Source: Nocardioides alcanivorans (GTDB lineage: Bacteria; Actinomycetota; Actinomycetes; Propionibacteriales; Nocardioidaceae). From it: a DNA stretch of 64,000 nucleotides. Under the pieces are notes generated by a model. That model was not told where the DNA came from, searched no databases, and saw only the letters and a list, made by a program, of their open reading frames with translations. Shown one piece after another: positions 55,665-64,000 of the stretch. The stretch is from contig NZ_JAKGRW010000053.1 of assembly GCF_021555175.1 (NCBI RefSeq), forward strand, positions 53,145 through 117,144, given 5' to 3'. The translations under genes were made by a program, and so were the position numbers. Each line of letters opens with the position of its first letter. Positions within the stretch are counted from its first letter, which is position 1.

Positions 55665-58600
55665 GTGACTGCGCCATCCTCGACCTCCGGACCGACCTTG
55701 CTGCCGACACTGACCGCCGGCGACCGGGCTCCGGATCCCCGCTCGTTGGTCGACATCTTCGCCGCCACGGTCGCCGCCCACCCCGACGCCCCGGCAGTCG
55801 ACAGCGGACTGCGCACGCTCACCTACGACGAGCTCCACGAGGCAGCCACCGAAGTCGCCGAACGGCTCGCCGCCGAAGGCGTCGGACCGGGCGACAAGGT
55901 CGGCGTACGCATCAAGTCGGGCACCACCGACCTCTACGTGGCGATCCTCGGCATCCTGCTGGCCGGCGCTGCCTACGTGCCCGTCGACGCCGACGACCCG
56001 GACGAGCGAGCCCGGGTGGTCTTCCACGAGTCCGGCGCCGTCGCCGTGCTCGGCAACGACCTCGTGCTCAAACCGGTGGCCGGGCGCACCGCGCTCGCCC
56101 GGCGCGACGTCGTGCCCGGGGACGATGCGTGGGTCATCTTCACCTCCGGCTCCACCGGGACCCCCAAGGGCGTGGCGGTCAGCCACCGCAACGCTGCCGC
56201 CTTCGTCGACGCCGAGTCACGGATGTTCCTCCAGGCCGACCCGATCGGCCCCGGCGACCGGGTGATGGCTGGCCTGTCGGTCGCCTTCGACGCCAGCTGT
56301 GAGGAGATGTGGCTGGCCTGGGCGTACGGCGCGTGCCTGGTGCCCGCTCCCCGCTCCTTGGTGCGCTCGGGCGTCGACGTGGGCCCCTGGTTGGTCGCCA
56401 ACGAGATCACCGTCGTCTCCACGGTCCCGACCCTGGTGGCACTCTGGCCGCCGTCGTCCCTGGACCGGGTGCGGCTGCTGATCATGGGTGGCGAGGCCTG
56501 CCCGGCCGAGTTGGCCGCCCGGCTGCAGGCACCCGGCCGCGAGGTGTGGAACACCTACGGACCCACGGAGGCCACGGTCGTCGCCTGCGGCACGATCCTC
56601 GACGGCAGCGACCCTGTCCGCATCGGTCTGCCACTCGACGGTTGGGACCTCGCCGTCGTCGATGCCGAGGGCCGCCCGGTGGCCGAGGGCGAGTCGGGCG
56701 AGCTGATCATCGGCGGCGTCGGCCTGGCCCGCTATCTCGACCCGGCCATGGATGCCGAGAAGTATGCGCCCATGCCGACCCTCGGTTGGGAGCGCGCCTA
56801 CCGCTCCGGCGATGTGGTGCGCAACGACCCCGCGGGCCTCGTCTTCGCCGGCCGTGCCGACGACCAGATCAAGCTCGGCGGGCGCCGCATCGAGCTCGGC
56901 GAGATCGACGGCAACCTCCTCCAGGTCCCCGGCGTCGTCGCCGCGGCGGCCGCCGTGCGCACCACTGCGGCCGGCAACAAGCTGCTCGTCGGCTACGTCA
57001 CCGTCGACGAGGCGTACGACGCCGCCTCCGCACGCGACCTGCTGCGCGAACGCATGCCGGCCGCCCTGGTGCCTCGGCTGGCCGTCGTCGACGACATGCC
57101 GACGCGCACCTCAGGCAAGGTGGACCGCGACGCGCTGCCGTGGCCCCTCCGGGCCGACCCTGCTTCCGGCGCGGCTGCCGAGCTCGGCGACACCGCAACG
57201 TGGATCGCGGAGCTGTGGGCCGACGTACTCGGCGCGGAGGTGGCCAGCGGCAGCGACGACTTCTTCGACTTCGGTGGCGGCTCGCTGACCGCTGCCCAGG
57301 TGGTCGGGCGGCTCCGGGAGCGCTTCCCGAGACGACGGTCGGCGACCTCTATGCCAACTCGACCGTCGCGGCGTTGGCTGCGTGGTTGGACGAGGCAGGG
57401 TCGGGCAACGCGGTGAAGAGCAACCGCAGGGTGCGACCGATCCCGCTCAAGACCCAGGTCGGCCAGGTCGCTGCGCTGGTGCCGCTGCGCGCGCTCGCCG
57501 GGATGCGCTGGTTGTCGTGGCTGATGCTCGGCTCCAGCGTGATCGCGTCGTTCGGGCCCGGCTGGCTGCCGACCTTCCCGATCTGGCTGCTGGTGCTGAC
57601 CACCTGGTTCTTCATCGTCCCGCCGGGACGCATGGTGCTGGCGGCCGGGCTCGCGCGGGTGGCGCTGCGCGGCGTCACGCCCGGTGCCCACCCCCGCGGC
57701 GGCAAGGTGCACCTGCGGATCTGGCTCGCCGAACGCATCCAGCACGAGCTGCTCGCCACGGGGCTCTCCGGCGCGGTGTGGTTCCCGCACTACGCACGGC
57801 TGCTCGGCGCCGACATCGGCAAGGGCACCGACCTCCACACGCTGCCGCCGATCACCGGGATGCTCAGCGTCGGCCAGGACGCATCGGTCGAGAACGAGGT
57901 CGACCTGCAGGGCCACTGGCTCGACGGCGATGTGCTCCACGTCGGCGAGATCCGGATCGGCAACCGGGCCACCATCGGTGCTCGGTCAACGCTCGGACCT
58001 GGTGTCGTCGTCGGCAATGCCGCCGAGATCACCCCCGGCTCCCACGTGGTCGGCACGGTGCCGGCCGACGAGATCTGGTCAGGTTCCCCCGCCGAGCACA
58101 CGGGTACGGCGCGAGGTCCGTGGAGCGACGAGCCCGCGCCGTCGCCGCGCGGCCCTTTGGTGGGCTATGCGGTGCTGTCGGTGCTCATCGCCGCCCTCCC
58201 TGCGATCGCCGGCCTCACCGGTCTCGGAGTGCTCTGGCCCGCGATCGGCGACAGCTCGTCACTCGGCGACGCTGCCTCCACAGCACTGCCGTGGCTGCCT
58301 GTCGCCGCGTTGGTCGGCTTCGCGGTGCTGTGTCTGCTGGTGCTGGGCCTCACCCGCCTGCTGGCGTTGGCGATCCAGCCGGGCCACCACCCGGTGCGTT
58401 CGATGACCGGTCTGGCGATCTGGGGCACGGTGCGGCTGCTCGACGAAGCCCGCGACTGGCTCTTCCCGATCTATTCGAGCGCCTTCACACCGATGTGGCT
58501 GCGACTGCTCGGGGCAAAGGTCGGCCGCGGCGTCGAGGCATCCACCGTGCTGCTCATCCCCAAGCTGGTGCAGGTCAACGACCACGCCTTCCTCGCCGAC

Positions 58601-59545
58601 GACACCCTGATCGGCTCCTACGAGCTCGGGGAGGGCTGGATCCGCGTGGAGCGGGTCAAGGTCGGCAAACGGGCATTCGTCGGCAACTCCGGGATGCTTC
58701 GCTCCCGGCCGCAGGGTGCGGAAGGAGTCGTTGGTCGCCGTACTCTCCGCGGCGCCCCGGCGCACCGCGGCCAAGTCGGGTCAGTCCTGGCTGGGGTCAC
58801 CGCCCCGGGTGCTGCAGCGGGCCGCTGCGGCGCAGGACAGCACCCGCACCTATGACCCCCGGCTCGGCTGCGGGTGTTCCGGGCGCTGGTCGAGCTCTGC
58901 CGTGCGGTGCCGCTCGTCGCCGCCTGCCTGTTGCCTGTCGCGGTGGGCGCCGTCCTGTTGGCACTGCTCGACCGGTCGGTGCTGCTCGCCGTGCTCCTCG
59001 CGGGTCCGGTCCTGGCGCTCGCAGGCATCGGCGCCGCGCTCGTCACCACCCTCGCGAAGTGGGCCCTGGTCGGCCGCCACCAGGCCGGCGAGAAGGAGCT
59101 GTGGACCTCCTTCGTGTGGCGCAACGAGTTGGCCGACACCTTCACCGAGATGCTCGCGGCCCCGTGGTTCGCGCAGGTTGCGGCCGGGACGCCGGCGCTC
59201 AACGCCTGGCTGCGCTCGATGGGCGCCAAGATCGGCGTCGGGGTCTGGTGCGACACCTACTGGCTGCCGGAGACCGACCTGGTCGAGTTCGGCGACGGCG
59301 CGTGCGTCAACCGTGGCTGCGTCGTCCAGACGCACCTCTTCCACGACCGGGTCCTGAGCATGGATGCCGTTGCGCTGCACGCCGGCGCCACGCTCGGGCC
59401 CAACAGCGTGATCCTGCCGGCATCGACCATCGGCCGCCATGCCACCGTGGGTCCCGTCTCGCTGGTGATGCGGGGCGAGAGCGTACCCTCGCGGACGCGG
59501 TGGATCGGCAACCCCATCGGCCCCTGGCAGGAAGAGGAAGAGTGA
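55665..59545 (+). CDS. single-module Pls/PosA-type nonribosomal peptide synthetase
   Basis: About 1293 aa after repair. Adenylation domain (residues about 20-500): VIFTSGSTGTPKGVAVSHRN, FDASCEEMWLAWAYGACLVP, NTYGPTEATV. Carrier domain with phosphopantetheine Ser in DFFDFGGGSLTAAQ (about 530-540). No condensation or thioesterase domain. The C-terminal half has six transmembrane helices separating three soluble parts with hexapeptide-like repeats (IGNRATIGARSTLGPGVVVG). This is the layout of epsilon-poly-lysine synthetase. Frame breaks: 57326-57328 and 58856-58860 each lack one C, 58698-58699 has one T too many. GTG 55665 start is tentative. The amino acid is unknown. Confidence 0.88.
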
Positions 59546-60852
59546 GTCGGACCGGCACGGACCCCTATCTCCCCGGCCACGGGGATGTGTCCTGGACGGT
59601 CTCCCACTACGACCTCGACCTCGGCTACAAGCTGATCGGAAACCGGCTGGACGGAGACGCGACGCTGAGTTGCCAGGCTCGTGCCGACATCAGTGCGATG
59701 GAGGTAGACCTCGCGGGGCTGCGACCGAGCAAGGTGTTCGTCGACGGCCGCACCGTGCGGTTCACCCATCGCGGTGAGCGGCTCAAGGTGACCCTGGGGC
59801 GCCAGCTCCAGGCCGGCACCGACTTCACCCTGCGGGTCCGGTACGCCGGCACTCCCCGCCCGACGCCGTCGAAGCACTTCGACACGGCGGGCTGGGAGGA
59901 GCTGGAGGACGGCGTCATCGTGGCCGCTCAGCCGCACGGTGCCCCGACCTGGTTCCCGTGCAACGACCGGCCGGACGACAAGGCGACCTACACGGTCCGG
60001 CTCGCTGCGCCCAACGACTACCACGTGGCGATCTCCGGCGAGCTGCTCGGCAAGCGCCGAGCCGGTTCGTCCACCACCTGGCACTACGAGATGCGCCACC
60101 CGATGCCGACCTACCTGGCGACCGTGCAGATCGGGCGCTACGAGGTGCTGGAACAGGCGACCTCCCCGGTTCCGGTGCGCGTGGTGGCGCCGGTCGACCG
60201 CCCCCGCGACGGCTTCCAGGGTGCCTTCGGAGACCAACCGCGGATGGTGGCCTTCTTCTCCGAACGCTTCGGGCCCTATCCCTTCGACTCCTACACCGCC
60301 GTGATCACCGACGACGAGTTGGAGATTCCCCTCGAGTCACAGGCGTTGTCGACCTTCGGGCGCAACTTCATGGAGGACGACTGGGGCTGCATCCGCCTCG
60401 TCGCCCATGAGCTCGCCCACCAGTGGTTCGGCAATGCCGTCACGCTGCGCGCGTGGCGTGACATCTGGCTGCACGAGGGATTCGCCTGCTATGCCGAGTG
60501 GCTGTGGTCGGAGGAGTCCGGGGTGCAGTCGGTGGCCGACCGCGCCGCCCACCACCACGCGAAGGTCACCGGCGACCACGGGCCGCCACTGGTGCTGGGC
60601 GATCCCGGGCCGGAGTTGATGTTCGACGACCGCGTCTACAAGCGTGGCGCGCTCACGCTCCATGCGCTGCGGACGACTGTCGGGGACGAGCTGTTCTTCG
60701 AGGTGCTGCGCACCTGGGTCGCGGATCATGCGGGCGGCAACGTCACGACCGTCGACTTCGTCGCGCATGCCGAAGCCGTGACGGGCCACGACCTCGCGGC
60801 CTTCTTCGAGGCGTGGCTCTTCGAGGTCGCGCTTCCGGCGCTCCCCACCTGA
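59542..60852 (+). CDS. M1-family zinc metallopeptidase
   Basis: A 436-aa aminopeptidase-N-like protein without signal peptide. The zinc site is HELAHQW with the third ligand Glu in LHEGFACYAEW (H-E-x2-H-x18-E, residues about 288-312), preceded by a changed exopeptidase motif region (IPLESQALSTFG, where G-A-M-E-N is expected). RVYKRGALTLHALR completes the site. Start GTG at 59542 overlaps the synthetase stop by 4 bp, so the two are made together. It may trim or degrade the synthetase product or give self-resistance. Confidence 0.92.
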   Translation: MSRTGTDPYLPGHGDVSWTVSHYDLDLGYKLIGNRLDGDATLSCQARADISAMEVDLAGLRPSKVFVDGRTVRFTHRGERLKVTLGRQLQAGTDFTLRVRYAGTPRPTPSKHFDTAGWEELEDGVIVAAQPHGAPTWFPCNDRPDDKATYTVRLAAPNDYHVAISGELLGKRRAGSSTTWHYEMRHPMPTYLATVQIGRYEVLEQATSPVPVRVVAPVDRPRDGFQGAFGDQPRMVAFFSERFGPYPFDSYTAVITDDELEIPLESQALSTFGRNFMEDDWGCIRLVAHELAHQWFGNAVTLRAWRDIWLHEGFACYAEWLWSEESGVQSVADRAAHHHAKVTGDHGPPLVLGDPGPELMFDDRVYKRGALTLHALRTTVGDELFFEVLRTWVADHAGGNVTTVDFVAHAEAVTGHDLAAFFEAWLFEVALPALPT

Positions 60853-60990
60853 GCGTTGCGGCACTCGACGCCACCTGCTCGCTGCGGCATGCTGCGACAA
60901 GGGATCGGTCCGACAGAGATGGGAACGAGGCATGCACGCACTTCACGCCGCCGCACACGCGCGTGGCAGCGAATCCATGACGGTCGACCG

Positions 60991-61722
60991 GTGATCCCTC
61001 CGATCGGCGTGCTGACGCAACGTCTCCCGCTGTGGGTGTGGCTCCCGGTGATCGTTGCGCAGGGACTCAAGGTGCGGCGTACGACGCCCCGGCTGGCCGA
61101 GGCGCGTGAGCCGCGAGGAGTCGTCGGCTCGGGCCAGCCCGTGCGCCTGATGGTGGTCGGCGACAGCCTCGCCGCCGGCGTCGGCGTGCCCGGGCACGCG
61201 GAGACCGTCGCAGGCCACCTCGCCGACCTGCTCGCAACGGCTGGGGCTCGTGTCGAGTGGAGCGTGCACGCACGGACCGGACTGGCTGCGGGTGGGGTGC
61301 TCGAGTTGCTCCACACCGTCGACCTCGAGGCAGCAGACGTGGTGCTGATCTCTGTCGGCGTCAACGACACCAAGGACCTGCACACCCTCGCCCGGTGGCG
61401 TCGGGAGCTCACCTCGTTGCTCGACCACGTCCTCCGGGACGCGCCGCAGGCCGCGGTGCTGCTCCTCGACGTACCCCCGATGGAGCAGTTCCCCGCCCTG
61501 CCCAGCCCGTTGGCCGAGATCTTCGGCGCCCGAGCCGCTCGGCTCCGCGAGGTCTCAGCCGCGGTCGTGGCCGAGCGGCCACGGGTGCACCGCCTGTGGT
61601 TCGACCTGCCGGCCGACGTCGAAGCGTTCGCGAGCGATGGCTTCCACCCCGGCCCCGCCTTCCACCGCGTCATTGCCGAGGAGGCCGCGACCCTGCTCAA
61701 AGACTCTCTGCGCGCTCCTTGA
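60991..61722 (+). CDS. SGNH/GDSL hydrolase
   Basis: About 243 aa from GTG 60991; upstream in-frame starts are possible. Block I is VVGDSLAAGVGVPGH, block III is SVGVNDTKDL and block V is DGFHPGPAFH, giving a Ser-Asp-His esterase. The first 20 residues (LPLWVWLPVIVAQGL) are hydrophobic and may anchor the protein. Its last 26 bp overlap the 3' end of the convergent SRPBCC gene. Confidence 0.88.
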   Translation: MIPPIGVLTQRLPLWVWLPVIVAQGLKVRRTTPRLAEAREPRGVVGSGQPVRLMVVGDSLAAGVGVPGHAETVAGHLADLLATAGARVEWSVHARTGLAAGGVLELLHTVDLEAADVVLISVGVNDTKDLHTLARWRRELTSLLDHVLRDAPQAAVLLLDVPPMEQFPALPSPLAEIFGARAARLREVSAAVVAERPRVHRLWFDLPADVEAFASDGFHPGPAFHRVIAEEAATLLKDSLRAP

Positions 61723-62134
61723 GACCGGCGACGTTGCCGTCGAACCCTCGCCGCAGCGCCCGGCCGAGGAGGATGGAGACGACCGGCGCGAGTGGGCCCT
61801 CGATGCGGAAGCGCGAGGTGTAGCGGCTGCGACCGTCCCCGAGATCGACGACCTCCTGGTCGCGCCTGCTCCGCAGCAACCCGCCCGGTGCCGGCTTCAT
61901 CGAATAGCTGAAGCCCCTGCCCGGGTCGACCGAGTTGATGAACTCGCGCTGACGCATCGGTCTCTGGCCGACCAGCACCACCTGCATGTCGATGGTCCCG
62001 CCCGGGCGCAGGTCGCACCGCGCCTTGCGGGCGAACGGGTTCCACGTGCCGTAGGCGTCGAAGTCGGTCAGCACCTGCCACACGGTGGCAGCGGGTGCCT
62101 CGATCTCGAGATCGTGGTTGATGACGATGGCCAT
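61697..62134 (-). CDS. SRPBCC (START-like) family protein
   Basis: A 145-aa START-fold protein: IEAPAATVWQVLTDFDAYGTWNPFAR, shown by its core VWQVLTDFDAYGTWNPF (residues about 19-35), then FINSVDPGRGFSYSMK and a C-terminal amphipathic helix (GRALRRGFDGNVAGLKERAE). These domains bind hydrophobic ligands. ATG at 62134. Convergent and overlapping with the SGNH hydrolase gene, so there is no room for a terminator. Confidence 0.87.
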   Translation of the reverse strand: MAIVINHDLEIEAPAATVWQVLTDFDAYGTWNPFARKARCDLRPGGTIDMQVVLVGQRPMRQREFINSVDPGRGFSYSMKPAPGGLLRSRRDQEVVDLGDGRSRYTSRFRIEGPLAPVVSILLGRALRRGFDGNVAGLKERAESL

Positions 62135-62274
62135 GCGTGCTCCTCGTGAGTTCGTGACGCCGCCCATTGTCTGGGTCATCCGCCCGGATTCACAGGTGAC
62201 ACACAGGTCGGACACAGTGCTCCTTCTGCTGTGCTTGGTGGACTCCCTCCAGTTGACGACGGAAGGACTCCCCC

Positions 62275-63173
62275 ATGGCGCACGACCACGACGAACACCG
62301 CGAAGGCTTCGCGCACGACCTGCCCACGATGCAGGAGGCCGGGATGGTACGTCGCCCGCTCGCCCGCCGCGGTCTGCTCGGCCTCATCGGGGGCGGCGCC
62401 GCGTTGGCGACGCTGGCTGCCTGCGGTGGGGACGACAGCAGCAGGACCATCAGCTCGGACGGTCCCCCCAGCGGTGGGCCCGGTGGTTCACGACCCGGCG
62501 GCCCGGGCGGGGCTCCCGGAGCAGTGAGCCAGGACGGTGTCGACGAGGGCGACATCCCCGAGGAGACCAACGGGCCCTACCCGGCCGACGGCACCAACGG
62601 CGTCAACGTGCTCACGGAGTCGGGCATCGTGCGCAGCGACATCCGCAGCAGCTTCGGTGCCGCCAGTGGTGTCGCTGCAGGCGTGCCTCTGACGGTGAGA
62701 CTCAAGGTGTATGACCACGACGGTGACGAGATGGTGCCGTTCGAGGGGCGGCCGTCTACATCTGGCAGTGCGACCGCGAAGGTTTGTACTCGCTCTACTC
62801 CCAAGGTGTCACCGAGGAGAACTACCTCCGCGGCGTCCAAGAGGTGGCGAAGGACGGGTCCTGCACCTTCACCAGTATCTTCCCTGCCTGCTACGAGGGC
62901 CGCTGGCCCCACATCCACTTCGAGGTCTATCCCTCCCTCGACGCAGCGACCACCGCCTCCGACAAACTGCGTACCTCGCAGATCGCCTTCCCGGAAGACG
63001 TCTGCACCGAAGTCTTCGACAACGCCGAAGGCTATGAGGGCTCGCAGGACACGTTCAGTCGGATCACCCTCGCCAGCGACAACGTCTTCAGCGACGGCCA
63101 CGCGCTCCAGATGGCGAAGCTGACCGGCTCCATCGAGAAGGGCTACACCCTCAAACTCGCCGTCCCCGTGTGA
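62275..63173 (+). CDS. exported intradiol ring-cleavage dioxygenase-like protein
   Basis: About 299 aa. The N-terminus has a twin-arginine-like RRGLLGLIGGGAALATLAAC, so it is probably a Tat-exported lipoprotein, followed by a Gly/Pro-rich spacer. The dioxygenase domain has PEETNGPYPADG, the iron ligands Tyr in AAVYIWQCDREGLYSLYSQG and His-x-His in WPHIHFEVYPS. One G is missing in the run 62745-62748. The family opens catechol rings between the hydroxyls; extracellular location is unusual for that and a different substrate is possible. Confidence 0.88.
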
Positions 63174-63199
63174 CCACCCCACCCCGCCGGAAGTCGAGC

Positions 63200-63525
63200 C
63201 GCGCCGTTGGTCGAGCCTGTCGAGACCCCGCGCACCCCGGAGGTCGAGCCCGGTTCGTTGGTCGAGCCCGTCGAGACCCCGCGCACCCCGGAGGTCGAGC
63301 CCGGTTCGTTGGTCGAGCCTGTCGAGACCACCCTCGCCCGCCCACCCCGGAGGTCGAGCCGCGCCGTTGGTCGAGCCTGTACTCCGTTGGTCGAGCTTGT
63401 CGAGACCACCCCGCTGCCCCCGTTGGTCGAGCCTGTCGAGACCTTGCCCACCGCCGTTGGTCGAGCTTGTCGAGACCCCACCGCCCGCCCACCGGATCGT
63501 TGGTCGAGCTTGTCGAGACCTCGTC
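63200..63525. repeat. array of GGTCGAGCYTGTCGAGACC repeats, otherwise non-coding
   Basis: Seven full 19-bp units and one cut short (63366-63380 region) lie in the 434-bp gap between the dioxygenase stop and the DUF222/HNH gene. Most are preceded by CGTT, and several are separated by CCCGCGCACCCCGGAGGTCG. Units run in one direction. The unit is an imperfect palindrome (GGTC...GACC, TCGA...TCGA). Apart from this array I see only a 67-bp leader with no feature before the next gene. Confidence 0.88.
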
Positions 63526-63607
63526 CCAGCAGCGCCTGGCGGTGGTTGTCCACAGGTTGGGTTCGTGATCGTCGGGTTGTGTCGGAGCCAAATGTTGGAC
63601 TGGTTCC

Positions 63608-64000
63608 ATGATCGAAATCGACGCCCGCCACCAGCCCTACGAGGTCACCGACCTTGACGCTGGCAGCCTGCTCGGCTTCCTCGCTGAGAACCGCGTCGTC
63701 GAACTCAAGGCAATCCGCAGCAAACTGCGTCTGGCCTACCAGTGGGCGATCATGCACCCACCCACACCTGACAAGCCGAAGGCAGTCGTCGGTGACGAAA
63801 CCCTGTTCCCCACCGACTGCGAAGACAAGATCTCCGGTGACGGCACCCCTGATGTCGCGTTGTTCGCGGTCGAGGAGCTCGCCGCATCGGCCGGGATCTC
63901 GCGTGCTGCCGGGTTCTCCCTGATCGCCGACGCCCTCGACCTGGTCCACCGGCTACCGCAGCTGTGGGCGAAGGTCGAAGCCCTGGAGATGCCGGGGTGG
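63608..64000 (+). CDS. DUF222/HNH (13E12 repeat-type) protein, N-terminal part
   Basis: The first 131 codons are open to the window end: MIEIDARHQPYEVTD, VVELKAIRSKLRLAYQWA and EELAASAGISRAAGFSLIAD, the helical DUF222 domain found in multi-copy actinobacterial HNH endonuclease-like proteins. The HNH domain would lie beyond the window. The EFLAASAGISRAAG-type helix may be DNA-binding. It stands directly downstream of the repeat array. Confidence 0.85.
   Translation, partial: MIEIDARHQPYEVTDLDAGSLLGFLAENRVVELKAIRSKLRLAYQWAIMHPPTPDKPKAVVGDETLFPTDCEDKISGDGTPDVALFAVEELAASAGISRAAGFSLIADALDLVHRLPQLWAKVEALEMPGW

Noticed and set aside
28430..63173. Calling the frame-broken genes pseudogenes
   Set aside because: One-base repair in a homopolymer gives full-length conserved proteins on both sides in nearly every case; real decay would show varied lesions.
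63200..63525. Possible CRISPR array
   Set aside because: Units are short, gaps are irregular and themselves repetitive, and one unit is truncated; no cas genes nearby.

Overview
The window is high-GC DNA from an actinobacterium, most likely Nocardioides or a close relative. Evidence is the pervasive G/C at third codon positions, many GTG starts in 4-bp overlaps, a mycothiol S-conjugate amidase (mca), a DUF4307 gene, a CYP51 gene cluster with the mycobacterial gene content, and a DUF222/HNH gene next to GGTCGAG-type intergenic repeats. No rRNA, tRNA, CRISPR array, prophage or replication origin was seen. There is one complete insertion sequence.

Layout. 0-4.6 kb: a divergent ferric-siderophore uptake locus (siderophore-interacting protein and two FecCD permeases on the minus strand; lipoprotein receptor and ATPase on the plus strand) with an iron box between the arms. 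4.7-12 kb: thioesterase, PadR, an uncharacterised 409-aa protein, an F420-type oxidoreductase, a Pr6Pr-like membrane protein, a GntR regulator coupled to an ankyrin lipoprotein, and a TetR regulator. 12-19.2 kb: a minus-strand branched-chain-type ABC transporter operon (binding protein, fused LivHM permease, LivG, LivF) followed by two membrane-associated proteins. 19.4-28.3 kb: a ten-gene minus-strand unit whose members match, from memory, the CYP51 region of Mycobacterium tuberculosis (Rv0763c to Rv0771), ended by a strong intrinsic terminator. In it an NTF2-like gene and an aldehyde dehydrogenase gene form one reading frame, joined by repeat-derived sequence. 28.4-41 kb: oxidative catabolism (KstD-like flavoprotein, Baeyer-Villiger monooxygenase, cholesterol-oxidase-like GMC enzyme, HsaE/MhpD-like hydratase, FMN reductase) with TetR and AraC regulators. 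41-50.7 kb: a degenerate ABC ATPase with a YhgE/Pip membrane protein, then housekeeping genes (fdhD, a methyltransferase, mca, DUF4307, greA, ilvA, an AI-2E family exporter). 50.7-52.4 kb: an intact IS1380-family element. 52.4-55.4 kb: pntAB. 55.7-60.9 kb: a single-module Pls/PosA-type peptide synthetase coupled to an M1 metallopeptidase. 61-64 kb: SGNH hydrolase, SRPBCC protein, exported intradiol dioxygenase, a repeat array and the start of a DUF222/HNH gene.

Quality of the sequence. About 23 frame breaks interrupt 18 otherwise well-conserved genes, including greA and ilvA. Nearly all are repaired by adding one base to a C or G run of 3-5 bases, which points to residual homopolymer errors rather than gene decay. 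These genes are annotated here as single CDS spans, with the break position stated; residue counts are those after repair.

How the parts work together. The transporter, CYP51 cluster and KstD/BVMO/GMC/hydratase genes suggest uptake and oxidation of hydrophobic, sterol- or terpenoid-like compounds. This is inference from family membership; no complete sterol ring-degradation pathway is present. Four classes of short repeat are scattered between genes: a convergent-gene hairpin family (3 copies), a 21-bp tandem repeat at two loci in opposite orientation, the GGTCGAGCYTGTCGAGACC repeat (an array plus one intragenic copy), and a 22-bp duplication.
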